Shown one piece after another: positions 25,896-36,607 of a stretch of 64,000 bases of DNA. The translations under genes were made by a program, and so were the position numbers. The stretch's first letter is position 1; each line of letters begins with the position of its first letter. This DNA comes from Pseudomonas fluorescens (GTDB lineage Bacteria > Pseudomonadota > Gammaproteobacteria > Pseudomonadales > Pseudomonadaceae): the NCBI RefSeq assembly GCF_902498065.1, contig NZ_CABVIR010000003.1, positions 248,001 through 312,000 of the forward strand, given 5' to 3'. A model generated the notes under the pieces. The model worked only from the letters and a program-made list of their open reading frames with translations, was not told the origin of the DNA and ran no database searches.

Positions 25896-25966
25896 AATCG
25901 CGAGCAGGCTCGCTCCCACAGGATGGCGTATAACCTGTGGAAGCGAGCCTGCTCGCGATTTTTTTT
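25896..25966 (+). terminator. terminator formed by a REP pair after the FTR1 gene
   Basis: The 27-base arms 25896-25922 and 25934-25960 are inverted REP copies with a single mismatch and an 11-base loop, followed directly by six T. The start AATCGCGAGCAGGCTCGCT and end CTGCTCGCGATT show the REP core. A strong rho-independent terminator is predicted. Confidence 0.85.
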
Positions 25967-25981
25967 GAGAGGTAAAACCTA

Positions 25982-26437
25982 ATGCGTGTTTGGATCGATG
26001 CCGACGCCTGCCCTCGGGCAGCCAAGGATCTGGTGGTGAAGTTTGCCCTCAAGCGCCAGTTCGAAGTGGTGTTGGTGGCGGGGCAGCCGCAGATCAAGCC
26101 TGGGCTGGCGCTGGTGAAGTTGATCGTGGTGCCGAGTGGCCCGGACGCGGCGGACGATTATCTGGTCGAGCACGCGGTGCCCGGTGAACTGGTGATCTGC
26201 AGCGACGTGCCACTGGCTGACCGGCTGGTGAAGAAAGGCGTTGCAGCGCTGGACCCGAGGGGCAAGGAGTTCGACGCGCAGAACATGGGCGATCGGCTGG
26301 CGGTGCGCAACCTGTTCACCGATTTGCGTGAACAGGGGCAGATGAGCGGCGGCCCGGCCCCGTTTGGCGAGCGTGAGAAGCAGGCGTTTGCCAATGCGCT
26401 GGACCGGATTCTTACGCGGCTCACACGTAAAGCCTGA
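25982..26437 (+). CDS. yaiI: YaiI/YqxD family protein (UPF0178, DUF188)
   Basis: A 151-aa cytoplasmic protein opening MRVWIDADACPRAAKDLVV, the acidic PIN-like motif of the UPF0178 family, and continuing VICSDVPLADRLVKKGVAALDPRG and KEFDAQNMGDRLAVRNL, equally typical. Conserved acidic residues suggest a metal-dependent nuclease fold, but no activity is established. It is preceded by GAGAGG and flanked on both sides by REP pairs. Confidence 0.9.
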   Translation: MRVWIDADACPRAAKDLVVKFALKRQFEVVLVAGQPQIKPGLALVKLIVVPSGPDAADDYLVEHAVPGELVICSDVPLADRLVKKGVAALDPRGKEFDAQNMGDRLAVRNLFTDLREQGQMSGGPAPFGEREKQAFANALDRILTRLTRKA

Positions 26438-26451
26438 GCACGACGCTGAAC

Positions 26452-26543
26452 CCTGTGGGAGCGAGCTTGCTCGCGATGGGGCCGGCACATTCAACATTTA
26501 TGTCGATGGATAGACCGCAATCGCGAGCAAGCTCGCTCCCACA
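26452..26543. repeat. REP pair between yaiI and elbB
   Basis: CCTGTGGGAGCGAGCTTGCT at the left and AGCAAGCTCGCTCCCACA at the right are inverted copies separated by about 45 bases, in the convergent space of yaiI and elbB. Confidence 0.8.
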
Positions 26544-26554
26544 TTTTGACTGTG

Positions 26555-27223
26555 TCAGGCGTCGTTTTCGTGGGTCAGTTCGAGCACGCGATCGACCAGT
26601 TTGTTGATGCCGGACGCGGCTTCGCTGATGCTCTGTGCCAGCATGTAAGCCGGAGTGCTCACCAGTTTGCGGGCTCTGTCTTCAACGATGTCAGTGACTG
26701 CGCAATCCGTGTGAGTGGCGCCCATCTTGTTCATCGCAGCGGCGGTGTCTGCGTCGTTGCCGATGGTGCAGGTCACGCCCGGACCATAAATCTTTGCAGC
26801 CAATGCCGGCGAGATGCAGATCAGCCCGACCGGTTTTCCCGCTTCGGCAAACGCCTCGGTCAGGGCGAGCACATCGGGCTGCACGGTGCAGCCAGCGCCT
26901 TCGATGGCGAAGTTCGACAGGTTCTTGGCCGCGCCAAAACCACCGGGCACGATCAGCGCGTCGAAATCCTCGACGTCAGCCTCACGCAGATCCTTGATGT
27001 TGCCCCGGGCAATCCGCGCCGATTCCACCAGTACATTGCGTGACTCGGGCATTTCTTCGCCGGTCAGGTGGTTGATCACGTGCAACTGCGCGATGTTTGG
27101 CGCAAAACACTGCACCTGCGCGCCACGCTGATCGAGTCGCAGCAAGGTAATCACGCTTTCGTGGATCTCGGCGCCGTCGTAGACGCCACAGCCGGAAAGG
27201 ATCACTGCAATTTTTTTGCTCAT
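26555..27223 (-). CDS. elbB: ElbB, DJ-1/PfpI superfamily isoprenoid-linked protein
   Basis: A 222-aa protein of the DJ-1/PfpI superfamily. Signatures: KIAVILSGCGVYDGAEIHE, DALIVPGGFGAAKNLSNFA and the nucleophile elbow GLICISPA with Cys136. ElbB (also called ElbA or enhancing lycopene biosynthesis protein 2) has glyoxalase III activity in E. coli. It neutralises reactive aldehydes without glutathione. It diverges from the membrane hydroxylase gene at 27339, sharing a 115-bp promoter space. Confidence 0.92.
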   Translation of the reverse strand: MSKKIAVILSGCGVYDGAEIHESVITLLRLDQRGAQVQCFAPNIAQLHVINHLTGEEMPESRNVLVESARIARGNIKDLREADVEDFDALIVPGGFGAAKNLSNFAIEGAGCTVQPDVLALTEAFAEAGKPVGLICISPALAAKIYGPGVTCTIGNDADTAAAMNKMGATHTDCAVTDIVEDRARKLVSTPAYMLAQSISEAASGINKLVDRVLELTHENDA

Positions 27224-27338
27224 GGGCTTTTCTCCAGATTCATGGCGTTAAATGTCCACTAATTTGTCACTCGTTGCCATAGGGTTAATTCGCGGCTACA
27301 CCTAGCATCTGTCCTCAAGATTCCGACCGGGGCGCGTC

Positions 27339-28574
27339 ATGGACTTCATTCTGTATGCGGTGCCGTTTTTCTTTGTGCTGATTGCCGTCGAACTGCTGGC
27401 CGACCGTTGGCGCGGGGTGAGCAATTATCGGGTGGCCGACGCGATCAACAGCATCAGCACCGGGGTGTTGTCCACCACCACCGGCCTGCTGACCAAAGGC
27501 GTGGGGCTGGTGACCTATGCCTTTGCCCTCAAGCATCTGGCACTTTTCGAACTCGCGGCCAACAGCGTCTGGGTCTGGGTGTTCGCCTTCGTTCTCTACG
27601 ACTTCTGCTACTACTGGCTGCATCGCATGGGCCACGAACGCAACATCCTCTGGGCGGCGCATTCGGTGCATCACCAGAGCGAGGACTACAACCTCTCCAC
27701 GGCGTTGCGCCAGACCAGCACCGGGTTCCTGCTGAGCTGGATTTTCTACCTGCCGATGGCCGTGCTTGGCGTGCCGCTGCTGGTGTTTGTCAGTGTCGCC
27801 GCGCTTAACTTGCTGTATCAATTCTGGGTGCATACCCGGCACATTCCCAAGCTCGGCTGGTTCGAGTGGTTCTTCGTTACGCCATCCAATCATCGGGCCC
27901 ACCATGCACAGAACGCTCTCTACATGGATCGCAACTACGGCGGGGTGTTCATTATTTGGGACCGTCTATTTGGCTCGTTCCAGGAAGAGGACGACAACGA
28001 GCCGGTGATTTTCGGCGTGACCACGCCACTGGCGAGCTGGAATCCGTTGTGGGCAAACGTGCAGTTTTACGCGCAGCTCTGGGATGACGCGCGGCGGGCT
28101 GAAAGCAACTGGGACAAACTGCGGATCTGGTTTATGCGCACCGGTTGGCGGCCGGCGGATGTGGCGGCCAAGTACCCGATGAACAAGCCGGACCTGAGCC
28201 AGTTCCGCAAATTCGAGGTGCCGCTGGACGGGCGCCAGCAGATTTACGTCCTGTTGCAGTTCTGCGCCTATATCGCGCTGGGCAGTTACTTGATGAACTT
28301 CGAGCCGCATCTGCCGACCCCTGCGTTGGTGCTCGGCTGGAGTGCGGTGGCGTTGGGGTTGTTTACGTTGGGCGTGGCCCTGGAGAATCGCCCGTGGGCG
28401 TTGAAGCTGGAGTTGCTGCGGCTGGCATCGAATGTGCCGCTGGTGTGGCTCGCGCCGATGGTCGGGCTGTGGCCGGCCAGCGCGGTGGGCTGGGTCGGCC
28501 TGCTGAGTTACAGCCTGCTCAGCGGAATCGGTCTCTACTGTTGCAGAAACCGTTTCACTCGTTTGGCGTCTTGA
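27339..28574 (+). CDS. fatty acid hydroxylase / sterol desaturase superfamily membrane protein
   Basis: A 411-aa membrane protein with the three histidine clusters of the di-iron hydroxylase superfamily: HRMGH (95-99), HSVHH (108-112) and HRAHH (185-189), plus HTRH (165-168). Several membrane helices precede and follow, including an extra C-terminal hydrophobic region (about 310-405). The layout resembles alkylglycerol monooxygenase-like proteins, so a lipid substrate is likely, yet unproven. It overlaps the convergent DedA gene by 20 bases. Confidence 0.87.
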   Translation: MDFILYAVPFFFVLIAVELLADRWRGVSNYRVADAINSISTGVLSTTTGLLTKGVGLVTYAFALKHLALFELAANSVWVWVFAFVLYDFCYYWLHRMGHERNILWAAHSVHHQSEDYNLSTALRQTSTGFLLSWIFYLPMAVLGVPLLVFVSVAALNLLYQFWVHTRHIPKLGWFEWFFVTPSNHRAHHAQNALYMDRNYGGVFIIWDRLFGSFQEEDDNEPVIFGVTTPLASWNPLWANVQFYAQLWDDARRAESNWDKLRIWFMRTGWRPADVAAKYPMNKPDLSQFRKFEVPLDGRQQIYVLLQFCAYIALGSYLMNFEPHLPTPALVLGWSAVALGLFTLGVALENRPWALKLELLRLASNVPLVWLAPMVGLWPASAVGWVGLLSYSLLSGIGLYCCRNRFTRLAS

Positions 28575-29187
28575 CTTCGGCGGCCTTGGCCTGCTCCGCC
28601 TTCAAGGCCTGCTCGTCGGCGTAGACCTGCTTCGCCAGGCGCGCATTCTTGAAGCGCCGGCGCAGCCACAGTACGACGCCCAGCACCAGCAGGGCGCCCA
28701 GCACCCATAGCTCGTACTTCTTGACGCTGCCCAGCATGCCTTCGAGCACCGCGCCGAAGTGATAGGCCGCTGCGGCCAAGGCGCTTGCCCAGATCGCGGC
28801 ACCAATCCCGTTCAGCAGCAAGTAACGTCCCGGCGGGTAGCCTGACAGGCCGATCGCCACTGGCATCACCGTGCGCAAACCGTAGACAAAGCGGAAGCTC
28901 AGCACCCAGATGTCCGGGTGCCTGCGAATGTGTTCCAGTGCCCGGTCGCCCATCATCTGCCAGCGGGGTTTGCGCGCCAGCAACTTGCGGCCGTGCTTGC
29001 GCCCCAGGAAATACCACAGCTGGTCGCCGGCATAGCTGCCGAAAAACGCCACGACCACCACCACGTTGATGTCCATGTATCCACGGAACGCGAGGAAGCC
29101 TGCGAGTACCAAGATGGTTTCGCCTTCGAAGAACGTGCCGAGAAAAAGGGCAAAGTAGCCGAAGTCATGCAGAAATTGTTGGAGCAT
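28555..29187 (-). CDS. DedA/SNARE-associated family membrane protein
   Basis: A 210-aa inner-membrane protein of the DedA family, now viewed as polyprenyl- or phospholipid transporters (flippases) needed for envelope integrity. Motifs: FFEGETILVLAGFLAFRGYM, FFGSYAGDQLWYFLGRKHGRK, RFVYGLRTVMPVAIGLSGYPPGRYLLLN with the conserved Arg pair, and a C-terminal helix followed by a Lys/Ala-rich cytoplasmic tail. The last seven codons overlap the end of the hydroxylase gene on the other strand. It diverges from hemB. Confidence 0.9.
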   Translation of the reverse strand: MLQQFLHDFGYFALFLGTFFEGETILVLAGFLAFRGYMDINVVVVVAFFGSYAGDQLWYFLGRKHGRKLLARKPRWQMMGDRALEHIRRHPDIWVLSFRFVYGLRTVMPVAIGLSGYPPGRYLLLNGIGAAIWASALAAAAYHFGAVLEGMLGSVKKYELWVLGALLVLGVVLWLRRRFKNARLAKQVYADEQALKAEQAKAAEVKTPNE

Positions 29188-29242
29188 TGTCTGGGTGCTG
29201 GCGAAATGAACGCGCAGCCTACGCCTTCGTGCACATTCATGA

Positions 29243-30409
<1,167 letters not shown>

Positions 30410-30427
30410 CCCTCCCAGGAACATTCG

Positions 30428-32650
30428 ATGAATACCGAAGGACTCACTGAAGTTGCAGTACAAGAGGCTCAACCTGTGGTGGAGCAGATCGCTGAAACCC
30501 CGCCGGTGCTGGAGCCTGCTCCACCCGCGGCGGTGGTCGAAACTGCGCCGGCGGCGCCAGCGATTGTGGTTCCGGGCCTGGATGACAGCAGCCTGTACAT
30601 TCATCGCGAGCTCTCGCAACTGCAGTTCAATATCCGGGTGCTGGAACAGGCGCTGGACGAGTCCTACCCGTTGCTGGAGCGGCTGAAGTTCCTGCTGATT
30701 TTTTCCAGCAACCTGGATGAGTTCTTCGAAATTCGTGTGGCCGGCCTCAAGAAGCAGATCACCTTCGCCCGTGAACAGGCCGGCGCCGATGGTCTGCAAC
30801 CGCACCAGGCCCTGGCCCGGATCAGCGAGCTGGTGCACGGTTACGTAGACCGCCAGTACGCGATCCTCAACGACATTCTGTTGCCGGAACTGGAGAAGCA
30901 TCAGGTCCGCTTCATCCGTCGCCGTTACTGGACCACCAAGCTCAAGACTTGGGTTCGCCGTTATTTCCGCGACGAGATCGCGCCGATCATCACCCCGATC
31001 GGCCTCGACCCGACGCACCCGTTCCCGTTGCTGGTAAACAAGAGCCTGAACTTCATCGTCGAGCTCGAAGGCATCGACGCCTTCGGTCGCGATTCCGGTC
31101 TGGCGATCATCCCGGCGCCGCGTCTGTTGCCGCGCGTCATCAAGGTTCCGGAAGAAGTCGGTGGCCCTGGCGACAACTATGTCTTCCTGTCGTCGATGAT
31201 CCACGCGCACGCCGATGACTTGTTCCAGGGCATGAAGGTCAAGGGCTGCTACCAGTTCCGCCTGACCCGTAACGCCGACCTCGCGGTCGACACCGAAGAC
31301 GTGGAAGACCTGGCCCGCGCTCTGCGCGGCGAGTTGTTCTCCCGTCGCTACGGTGACGCGGTGCGTCTGGAAGTGGCCGACACCTGTCCTAAACACCTGT
31401 CCGACTACTTGCTCAAGCAGTTCAACCTGCACGAGACCGAGTTGTATCAGGTCAACGGTCCGGTCAACCTGACCCGTCTGTTCAGCATCACCGGCCTCGA
31501 CAGTCAGCGCGAGCTGCAATACCTGCCGTTCACCCCGCAGATCCCGAAACTGCTGCAGAACAGCGAAAACATTTTCAGCGTGATCAGCAAGCAGGACATT
31601 CTGCTGCTGCACCCATTCGAATCGTTTACGCCGGTGGTCGATCTGCTGCGCCAGGCTGCCAAGGACCCGCATGTATTGGCGGTCCGTCAGACGCTGTACC
31701 GTTCCGGCGCCAACTCGGAAATCGTTGATGCGCTGGTGGATGCGGCGCGTAACGGCAAGGAAGTCACGGCGGTGATCGAATTGCGTGCGCGGTTCGACGA
31801 AGAGTCCAACCTGCAACTGGCCAGTCGTCTGCAAGCGGCCGGTGCGGTAGTGATTTACGGCGTGGTCGGCTTCAAGACCCACGCCAAGATGATGCTGATT
31901 CTGCGCCGCGAGGCCGGTGAGATTGTGCGTTACGCCCACTTGGGGACCGGCAACTACCACGCCGCCAACGCCCGTTTGTACACCGACTACAGCTTGCTGA
32001 CCTCGGACGACGCCTTGTGCGAAGACGTCGGCAAACTGTTCAGCCAGCTGATCGGCATGGGCAAGACCCTGCGCATGAAGAAGCTGCTGCACGCGCCGTT
32101 CACGTTGAAGAAGGGCATGCTCGACATGATTGCCCGCGAAACGCAGTTCGCGCTCGACGGCAAACCGGCGCACATCATTGCCAAGTTCAACTCGCTGACC
32201 GATCCGAAGATCATCCGCGCGCTGTACAAGGCCAGCCAGTCCGGCGTGCGTATTGATCTGGTGGTGCGCGGCATGTGCTGCCTGCGTCCGGGCATCGCCG
32301 GGGTTTCGCACAACATCCACGTGCGTTCGATCATCGGTCGCTTCCTGGAACATACCCGAGTCTTCTACTTCCTCAATGGCGGCGAAGAGCAGATGTACCT
32401 CTCCAGTGCCGACTGGATGGAGCGCAACCTCGACAAACGCGTCGAGACTTGCTTCCCGGTGGAAGGCAAGAAGCTGATCATGCGGGTCAAGAAAGAGCTG
32501 GAGCTGTATCTCACCGATAACACTCACAGCTGGAGCTTGCAGGCAGACGGTCGTTACATCCGCAACACACCGACCGGCAACCAGAACCCGCGCAGTGCGC
32601 AGGCGACGTTGCTGGAGCGGTTGGGCAGCCCGATTCTGGCTGTGCGTTAG
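30428..32650 (+). CDS. ppk: Ppk, polyphosphate kinase 1
   Basis: Makes inorganic polyphosphate from ATP at the membrane. The 740-aa protein begins with an Ala/Pro/Glu-rich stretch of about 50 residues before the conserved N domain ([23 protein letters not shown]). PLD-like catalytic halves carry [13 protein letters not shown] with a His and HLGTGNYH, which contains the other conserved catalytic histidine region, then [14 protein letters not shown]. It lies 18 bases after hemB and opposite ppx, so synthesis and breakdown genes converge on one terminator. Confidence 0.96.
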   Translation: MNTEGLTEVAVQEAQPVVEQIAETPPVLEPAPPAAVVETAPAAPAIVVPGLDDSSLYIHRELSQLQFNIRVLEQALDESYPLLERLKFLLIFSSNLDEFFEIRVAGLKKQITFAREQAGADGLQPHQALARISELVHGYVDRQYAILNDILLPELEKHQVRFIRRRYWTTKLKTWVRRYFRDEIAPIITPIGLDPTHPFPLLVNKSLNFIVELEGIDAFGRDSGLAIIPAPRLLPRVIKVPEEVGGPGDNYVFLSSMIHAHADDLFQGMKVKGCYQFRLTRNADLAVDTEDVEDLARALRGELFSRRYGDAVRLEVADTCPKHLSDYLLKQFNLHETELYQVNGPVNLTRLFSITGLDSQRELQYLPFTPQIPKLLQNSENIFSVISKQDILLLHPFESFTPVVDLLRQAAKDPHVLAVRQTLYRSGANSEIVDALVDAARNGKEVTAVIELRARFDEESNLQLASRLQAAGAVVIYGVVGFKTHAKMMLILRREAGEIVRYAHLGTGNYHAANARLYTDYSLLTSDDALCEDVGKLFSQLIGMGKTLRMKKLLHAPFTLKKGMLDMIARETQFALDGKPAHIIAKFNSLTDPKIIRALYKASQSGVRIDLVVRGMCCLRPGIAGVSHNIHVRSIIGRFLEHTRVFYFLNGGEEQMYLSSADWMERNLDKRVETCFPVEGKKLIMRVKKELELYLTDNTHSWSLQADGRYIRNTPTGNQNPRSAQATLLERLGSPILAVR

Positions 32651-32665
32651 CCCACACGCGGCATA

Positions 32666-32700
32666 AAAAATGGCGATCCCTGCGGATCGCCATTTTTGTT
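32666..32700. terminator. bidirectional terminator ppk / ppx
   Basis: AAAAATGGCGATCC (32666-32679) pairs perfectly with GGATCGCCATTTTT (32684-32697) around a four-base loop, with A and T runs serving both directions. Confidence 0.9.
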
Positions 32701-32722
32701 TCCACTATCCCTTGCAGGTCAC

Positions 32723-32804
32723 TGTGGGAGCTGGCCTGCCAGCGATGACGATCGTGCAATCACCGCAAGGCTCAGATCCTGTCGCCGGCAAACCGGCTCC
32801 AACA
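32723..32804. repeat. REP pair (GGCTGGC variant) between ppk and ppx
   Basis: TGTGGGAGCTGGCCTGCCAG and a second, diverged copy CGCCGGCAAACCGGCTCCAA in inverse orientation occupy the space between the terminator and the ppx stop. Confidence 0.65.
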
Positions 32805-32835
32805 GGACCGTGTTTTCCGAGCGGTTATCGGTGGT

Positions 32836-34338
32836 TTATCGAACGCTGAGCACGAAACCAACCCGCGTCAGCCATTCCGCTTCGAGCGCGAAGTCAGCTT
32901 GGGTCAGCTGGTTTTCGTCCAGCCAGTTTTCCGGGAACTGCACATCCAGGCTGTGGCCATTGGCGTGCAACACCACCTGAGGCATTTCCTGGGTGCCGCG
33001 GATGTGATGGAACAGGATCGCAAAGCGCAGCAGCACGCACAGGCGAATCAGCTTGATGCCGTCGTCGCCAAAATCGGCAAACCGGTCCTTGGGAATATTG
33101 CGACGGTGGCCACGCACCAGCAGCGCGAGCATCAATTGGTCTTCGCGAGAGAACCCGGCCAGGTCCGAATGCTCGATCAGGTAGGAACCGTGTTTGTGGT
33201 ACTGATAGTGAGCGATGTCCAGGCCCACTTCATGGACCTTGGCGGCCCAGCCCAGCAACTCGCGCCAGACGCCGTCATCCAGATCCCAGTCCGCCGCCAC
33301 CTGATCGAAGGCATGCAGCGCTTTGCGCTCGACCCGTGCCGCTTGTTCCAGGTCGACGTGGTAACGCTCCATCAGCGAGCTGAGCGTGCGCTCCCGGACG
33401 TCTTCATGATGATGACGGCCCAACAGGTCATAGAGCACGCCTTCGCGCAGAGCGCCTTCACAGTGATCCATGCGTTGCAGTTCGAGGGCATCGAAGATTG
33501 CTTCGAGAATCGCCAGGCCCGCCGGGAAGATTGCCCGGCGGTCAGGCTTGATGCCTTCGAAATCGATTTTCTCGACGTCACCAAGTTTGATCAGCTTGCG
33601 CTTGAGCCAGGCCACGCCCTCGGCGTTGACCTCCCCCGTGCCGTGCCCGCCGGCCTTCAGCGCCAGGCCGATGGCGCGAATGGTGCCCGAAGAGCCGATG
33701 GCTTCATCCCAGGTCAGGCGATGCAGGGCGTGTTCGATGCTCATGATCTCCAGCCGCGCCGCCGTGTAAGCCTGGGCGTAGCGGGCCGGGGTGATCTTGC
33801 CGTCCTTGAAATAGCGCTGGGTGTAGCTGACGCAGCCCATTTGCAGACTTTCACGCAGCAGCGGCTCAAAGCGCTGGCCGATAATGAATTCGGTACTGCC
33901 GCCGCCGATGTCGGCCACCAGGCGCTTGCCCGGCGTATCGGCGAGGGTGTGGGACACGCCGAGGTAGATCAGGCGCGCTTCTTCACGGCCGGAGATGACT
34001 TCCACCGGGTGGCCGAGGATTTCTTCGGCGCGGTGGATGAATTCGTTGCGGTTACGGGCTTCACGCAGGGCGTTGGTGCCGACGATCCGCACGGCGCCCG
34101 TGGGCATACCGTTGATCAGTTGGGCGAAGCGCTTGAGGCAATCGAGCCCGCGCTGCATGGATTCTTCGCTGAGCTTGCGCTCTTCGTCGATGCCCGCGGC
34201 CAGCTGAACCTTCTCCCCGAGACGCTCGAGAATACGGATTTCGCCGTTCTGGGCCTTGGCCACGACCATGTGAAAGCTGTTGGAGCCCAGGTCGATTGCG
34301 GCGATCAGGGACAGATTCTTGGCTTGGGATTGCGGCAT
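32836..34338 (-). CDS. ppx: Ppx, exopolyphosphatase
   Basis: Hydrolyses terminal phosphate from polyphosphate, and the family also cleaves pppGpp. The 500-aa protein has the ASKHA ATPase-like motifs [14 protein letters not shown] near the start and [14 protein letters not shown] around residue 145, with the linking phosphate loop [14 protein letters not shown]-like segment. The C-terminal HD-like half ([27 protein letters not shown]) is typical. Convergent with ppk. Confidence 0.96.
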   Translation of the reverse strand: MPQSQAKNLSLIAAIDLGSNSFHMVVAKAQNGEIRILERLGEKVQLAAGIDEERKLSEESMQRGLDCLKRFAQLINGMPTGAVRIVGTNALREARNRNEFIHRAEEILGHPVEVISGREEARLIYLGVSHTLADTPGKRLVADIGGGSTEFIIGQRFEPLLRESLQMGCVSYTQRYFKDGKITPARYAQAYTAARLEIMSIEHALHRLTWDEAIGSSGTIRAIGLALKAGGHGTGEVNAEGVAWLKRKLIKLGDVEKIDFEGIKPDRRAIFPAGLAILEAIFDALELQRMDHCEGALREGVLYDLLGRHHHEDVRERTLSSLMERYHVDLEQAARVERKALHAFDQVAADWDLDDGVWRELLGWAAKVHEVGLDIAHYQYHKHGSYLIEHSDLAGFSREDQLMLALLVRGHRRNIPKDRFADFGDDGIKLIRLCVLLRFAILFHHIRGTQEMPQVVLHANGHSLDVQFPENWLDENQLTQADFALEAEWLTRVGFVLSVR

Positions 34339-34454
34339 GGTCAGGGGGTCTCGGTCGATAACCCAGACATCGTGCCACGATCAAACGCTGACGCCAACGC
34401 GCAGTGTTCAAACCCTTGATCCTGCGCAGTAATGCCAGTGACCGCTGCGCGGTC

Positions 34455-34519
34455 AATCGCTAGCAGGCTAGCTCCCACATTGGAATGCATATCCCTGTGG
34501 GAGCTAGCCTGCTAGCGAT
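34455..34519. repeat. REP pair between the ABC transporter and ppx promoter
   Basis: AATCGCTAGCAGGCTAGCTC and its inverse GAGCTAGCCTGCTAGCGAT form a long inverted doublet. In this copy the usual GCGAGC core has become GCTAGC on both arms, so the two arms have changed together. Confidence 0.8.
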
Positions 34520-34546
34520 GAGGGCATTAAAGACACTGAGGTTCTT

Positions 34547-35284
34547 TCAGGCTGTCGCTTCCACCGTCCCGATAAAGTTTGCCAGCTCCGCCGTCCGAGG
34601 ATTCGCGAACAAAATCTTCGGATCCCCCACCTCATGCACCTTCCCCAGATGCATGAACACCAACTTATCCCCAACCTCCCGGGCGAAACGCATTTCATGG
34701 GTGACCATAATCAGCGTCATGCCCTCCTTGGCCAGTTGCCGAACCACGCTCAGCACCTCATTGACCAGTTCCGGGTCCAGCGCCGAAGTGATCTCATCGC
34801 ATAGCAAGACCTTGGGCGACATCGCCAGCGCACGGGCAATCGCCACGCGCTGTTGTTGCCCGCCGGACAGCCGGTCCGGGAAGGCATCAAACTTCTCCCC
34901 GAGCCCGACCCGTTCCAGCATCTCCCGCGCCAGCTCCTTGGCTCTGGCCTTGGGCACTTTCTGCACCACCTGGGGCGCGAGCATGACGTTCTCGCCCACC
35001 GTCAGGTGCGGGAACAGGTTGAACTGCTGAAACACCATCCCGACCTTCTGTCGCAGGCTGCGCAGATCGGCGCGGGCGGCATCGAGGTATTCGCCGTCGA
35101 CTTCGATCACGCCGTCGTTGATCGACTCCAGGCCATTCAACGTGCGCAGCAAGGTCGATTTGCCCGAGCCGCTGCGGCCGATGATCGCCACCACCTGGCC
35201 TTCCTCGACGCTCAGGTCGATGCCTTTGAGCACATGGTGATCGCCGTAATATTTATGCAGGGCGGAAATTCTAAGCAGAGGCAT
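34547..35284 (-). CDS. polar amino-acid ABC transporter, ATP-binding subunit
   Basis: A 245-aa ATPase of the GlnQ/ArtP type that powers uptake of amino acids with the two permeases upstream. Walker A GRSGSGKST (36-44), signature LSGGQQQR, Walker B VLLCDEITSALD and switch TLIMVTHEMRFA are all intact. The Met at MPLLRISALHKYYG is chosen because AGGAG lies five bases before it. Its start overlaps the end of the second permease gene by 14 bases, so the four genes form one operon. Confidence 0.93.
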   Translation of the reverse strand: MPLLRISALHKYYGDHHVLKGIDLSVEEGQVVAIIGRSGSGKSTLLRTLNGLESINDGVIEVDGEYLDAARADLRSLRQKVGMVFQQFNLFPHLTVGENVMLAPQVVQKVPKARAKELAREMLERVGLGEKFDAFPDRLSGGQQQRVAIARALAMSPKVLLCDEITSALDPELVNEVLSVVRQLAKEGMTLIMVTHEMRFAREVGDKLVFMHLGKVHEVGDPKILFANPRTAELANFIGTVEATA

Positions 35285-35921
35285 GCAGTCTCCTTTCCAG
35301 GTAGCGCGCACTGAGGGACAAGGGGTAGCAGAGCAGGAAGTAACCGAGGGCGACGAGGCCGTAGACCATGAACGGTTCGAAGGTCGCGTTGGCGAGCATC
35401 CCGCCGGTCTTGGTCAATTCGGTGAAGCCGATGATCGAGGTCACAGCGGTGCCTTTGACCACTTGCACCGAGAACCCCACGGTCGGCGCCACGGCGATGC
35501 GCAGCGCTTGCGGCAGGATCACGTAGCGCAGTTGCTCGAGTGGATTGAGCGCCAGACTCGATGAGGCTTCCCACTGGCCGTTGGGGATCGAATCGACGCA
35601 ACCGCGCCAGATCTCTGCCAGGTAAGCGCTGGTAAACAGGGTCAGGGCAATCGCCGCAGCCATCCACGCGGATATTTCCACCCCGGCCAGCGCCACCCCG
35701 AAGAACACCAGGAACAGCTGCATCAGCAGCGGCGTGCCCTGGAACAGCTCGATGTAGGTGCGTGCAACGTTGCGCGGCAGGGCTTTTTTCGAAATGCGCA
35801 TGACCATGATCAACAAACCGATCAACCCGCCGCCGATAAACGCCACCAGCGACAGCGCCAGCGTCCATTGCAGCCCCGTGAGCAAGTTGCGCACGATGTC
35901 CCAAAAGGTGAAATCGCTCAT
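35271..35921 (-). CDS. amino-acid ABC transporter permease 2
   Basis: A 216-aa HisM/GlnP-type permease. The N-terminal part MSDFTFWDIVRNLLTGLQWTLALS, the LFQGTPLLMQLFLVFFG segment and the EAA loop with SSLALNPLEQLRYVILPQALR are family hallmarks. There are about five membrane helices. The start overlaps the stop of permease 1 by four bases. Neighbouring out-of-frame extensions upstream are not coding. Confidence 0.93.
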   Translation of the reverse strand: MSDFTFWDIVRNLLTGLQWTLALSLVAFIGGGLIGLLIMVMRISKKALPRNVARTYIELFQGTPLLMQLFLVFFGVALAGVEISAWMAAAIALTLFTSAYLAEIWRGCVDSIPNGQWEASSSLALNPLEQLRYVILPQALRIAVAPTVGFSVQVVKGTAVTSIIGFTELTKTGGMLANATFEPFMVYGLVALGYFLLCYPLSLSARYLERRLHASA

Positions 35922-36586
35922 TGGCCGCTCCTCGCTATGTATCGACGGCCGATCCAGTTCAGCAACTGACGGATCAATAAAGCCATGCACAGATAGAGCA
36001 ACGTGGTCAGGGCGTAGGTTTCGAAGGCGCGGAAGTTGCGCGACTGAATGAAGTTGGCAGCAAAGCTCAGCTCTTCGGTGGCGATTTGCGAACAGACTGC
36101 CGAGCCGAGCATGACGATGATGATCTGGCTGCTCAGCGCCGGCCACACCTTGCCCAGCGCTGGCAGCAGCACCACGTGGCGGAAGGCTTCGAACCGGGTC
36201 ATCGCCAGCGCCGCTGCGGCTTCCAGCTGTCCTCGCGGAATCGCTTGAATGCCGGCGCGGATGATCTCGGTGGAATAAGCGCCGAGGTTGATCACCATCG
36301 CCAGCACCGCCGCCTGCCATTCAGAGATCTGCAGGCCCAGCGACGGCAAACCGAAGAAGATGAAAAACAGCTGCACCAGAAACGGCGTGTTGCGGATCAA
36401 CTCGACGTAAACCCCGAAGATCGCCGAGAACGGGCGGATGTTCCACGCCCGCACCAGCGCACCGATGATGCCCAGACCGACGCCGAGCACTGCGCCGATG
36501 GCCGTCAGTTCAAGGGTGAACAGCGCACCGCGCAGCAGCAGGTCGGTGTTTTGCACCACCGGCAGAAAGTCGAACTGATAGGCCAT
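35918..36586 (-). CDS. amino-acid ABC transporter permease 1
   Basis: A 222-aa HisQ/GlnP-type permease with the same plan as its neighbour: YVELIRNTPFLVQLFFIFFGLP, then the EAA motif in EAAAALAMTRFEAFRHVVLLPALGK. Pairing of two different permeases is typical of polar amino-acid importers (PAAT family). Located 21 bases after the binding-protein gene. Confidence 0.93.
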   Translation of the reverse strand: MAYQFDFLPVVQNTDLLLRGALFTLELTAIGAVLGVGLGIIGALVRAWNIRPFSAIFGVYVELIRNTPFLVQLFFIFFGLPSLGLQISEWQAAVLAMVINLGAYSTEIIRAGIQAIPRGQLEAAAALAMTRFEAFRHVVLLPALGKVWPALSSQIIIVMLGSAVCSQIATEELSFAANFIQSRNFRAFETYALTTLLYLCMALLIRQLLNWIGRRYIARSGQ

Positions 36587-36607
36587 ATCAAATCTCCCGA
36601 GCGACGA

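Noticed and set aside
32899-34419. 506-codon open frame on the plus strand opposite ppx
   Set aside because: Shadow of ppx. The sense strand shows full exopolyphosphatase motifs, and no ribosome-binding site is present for the antisense frame.
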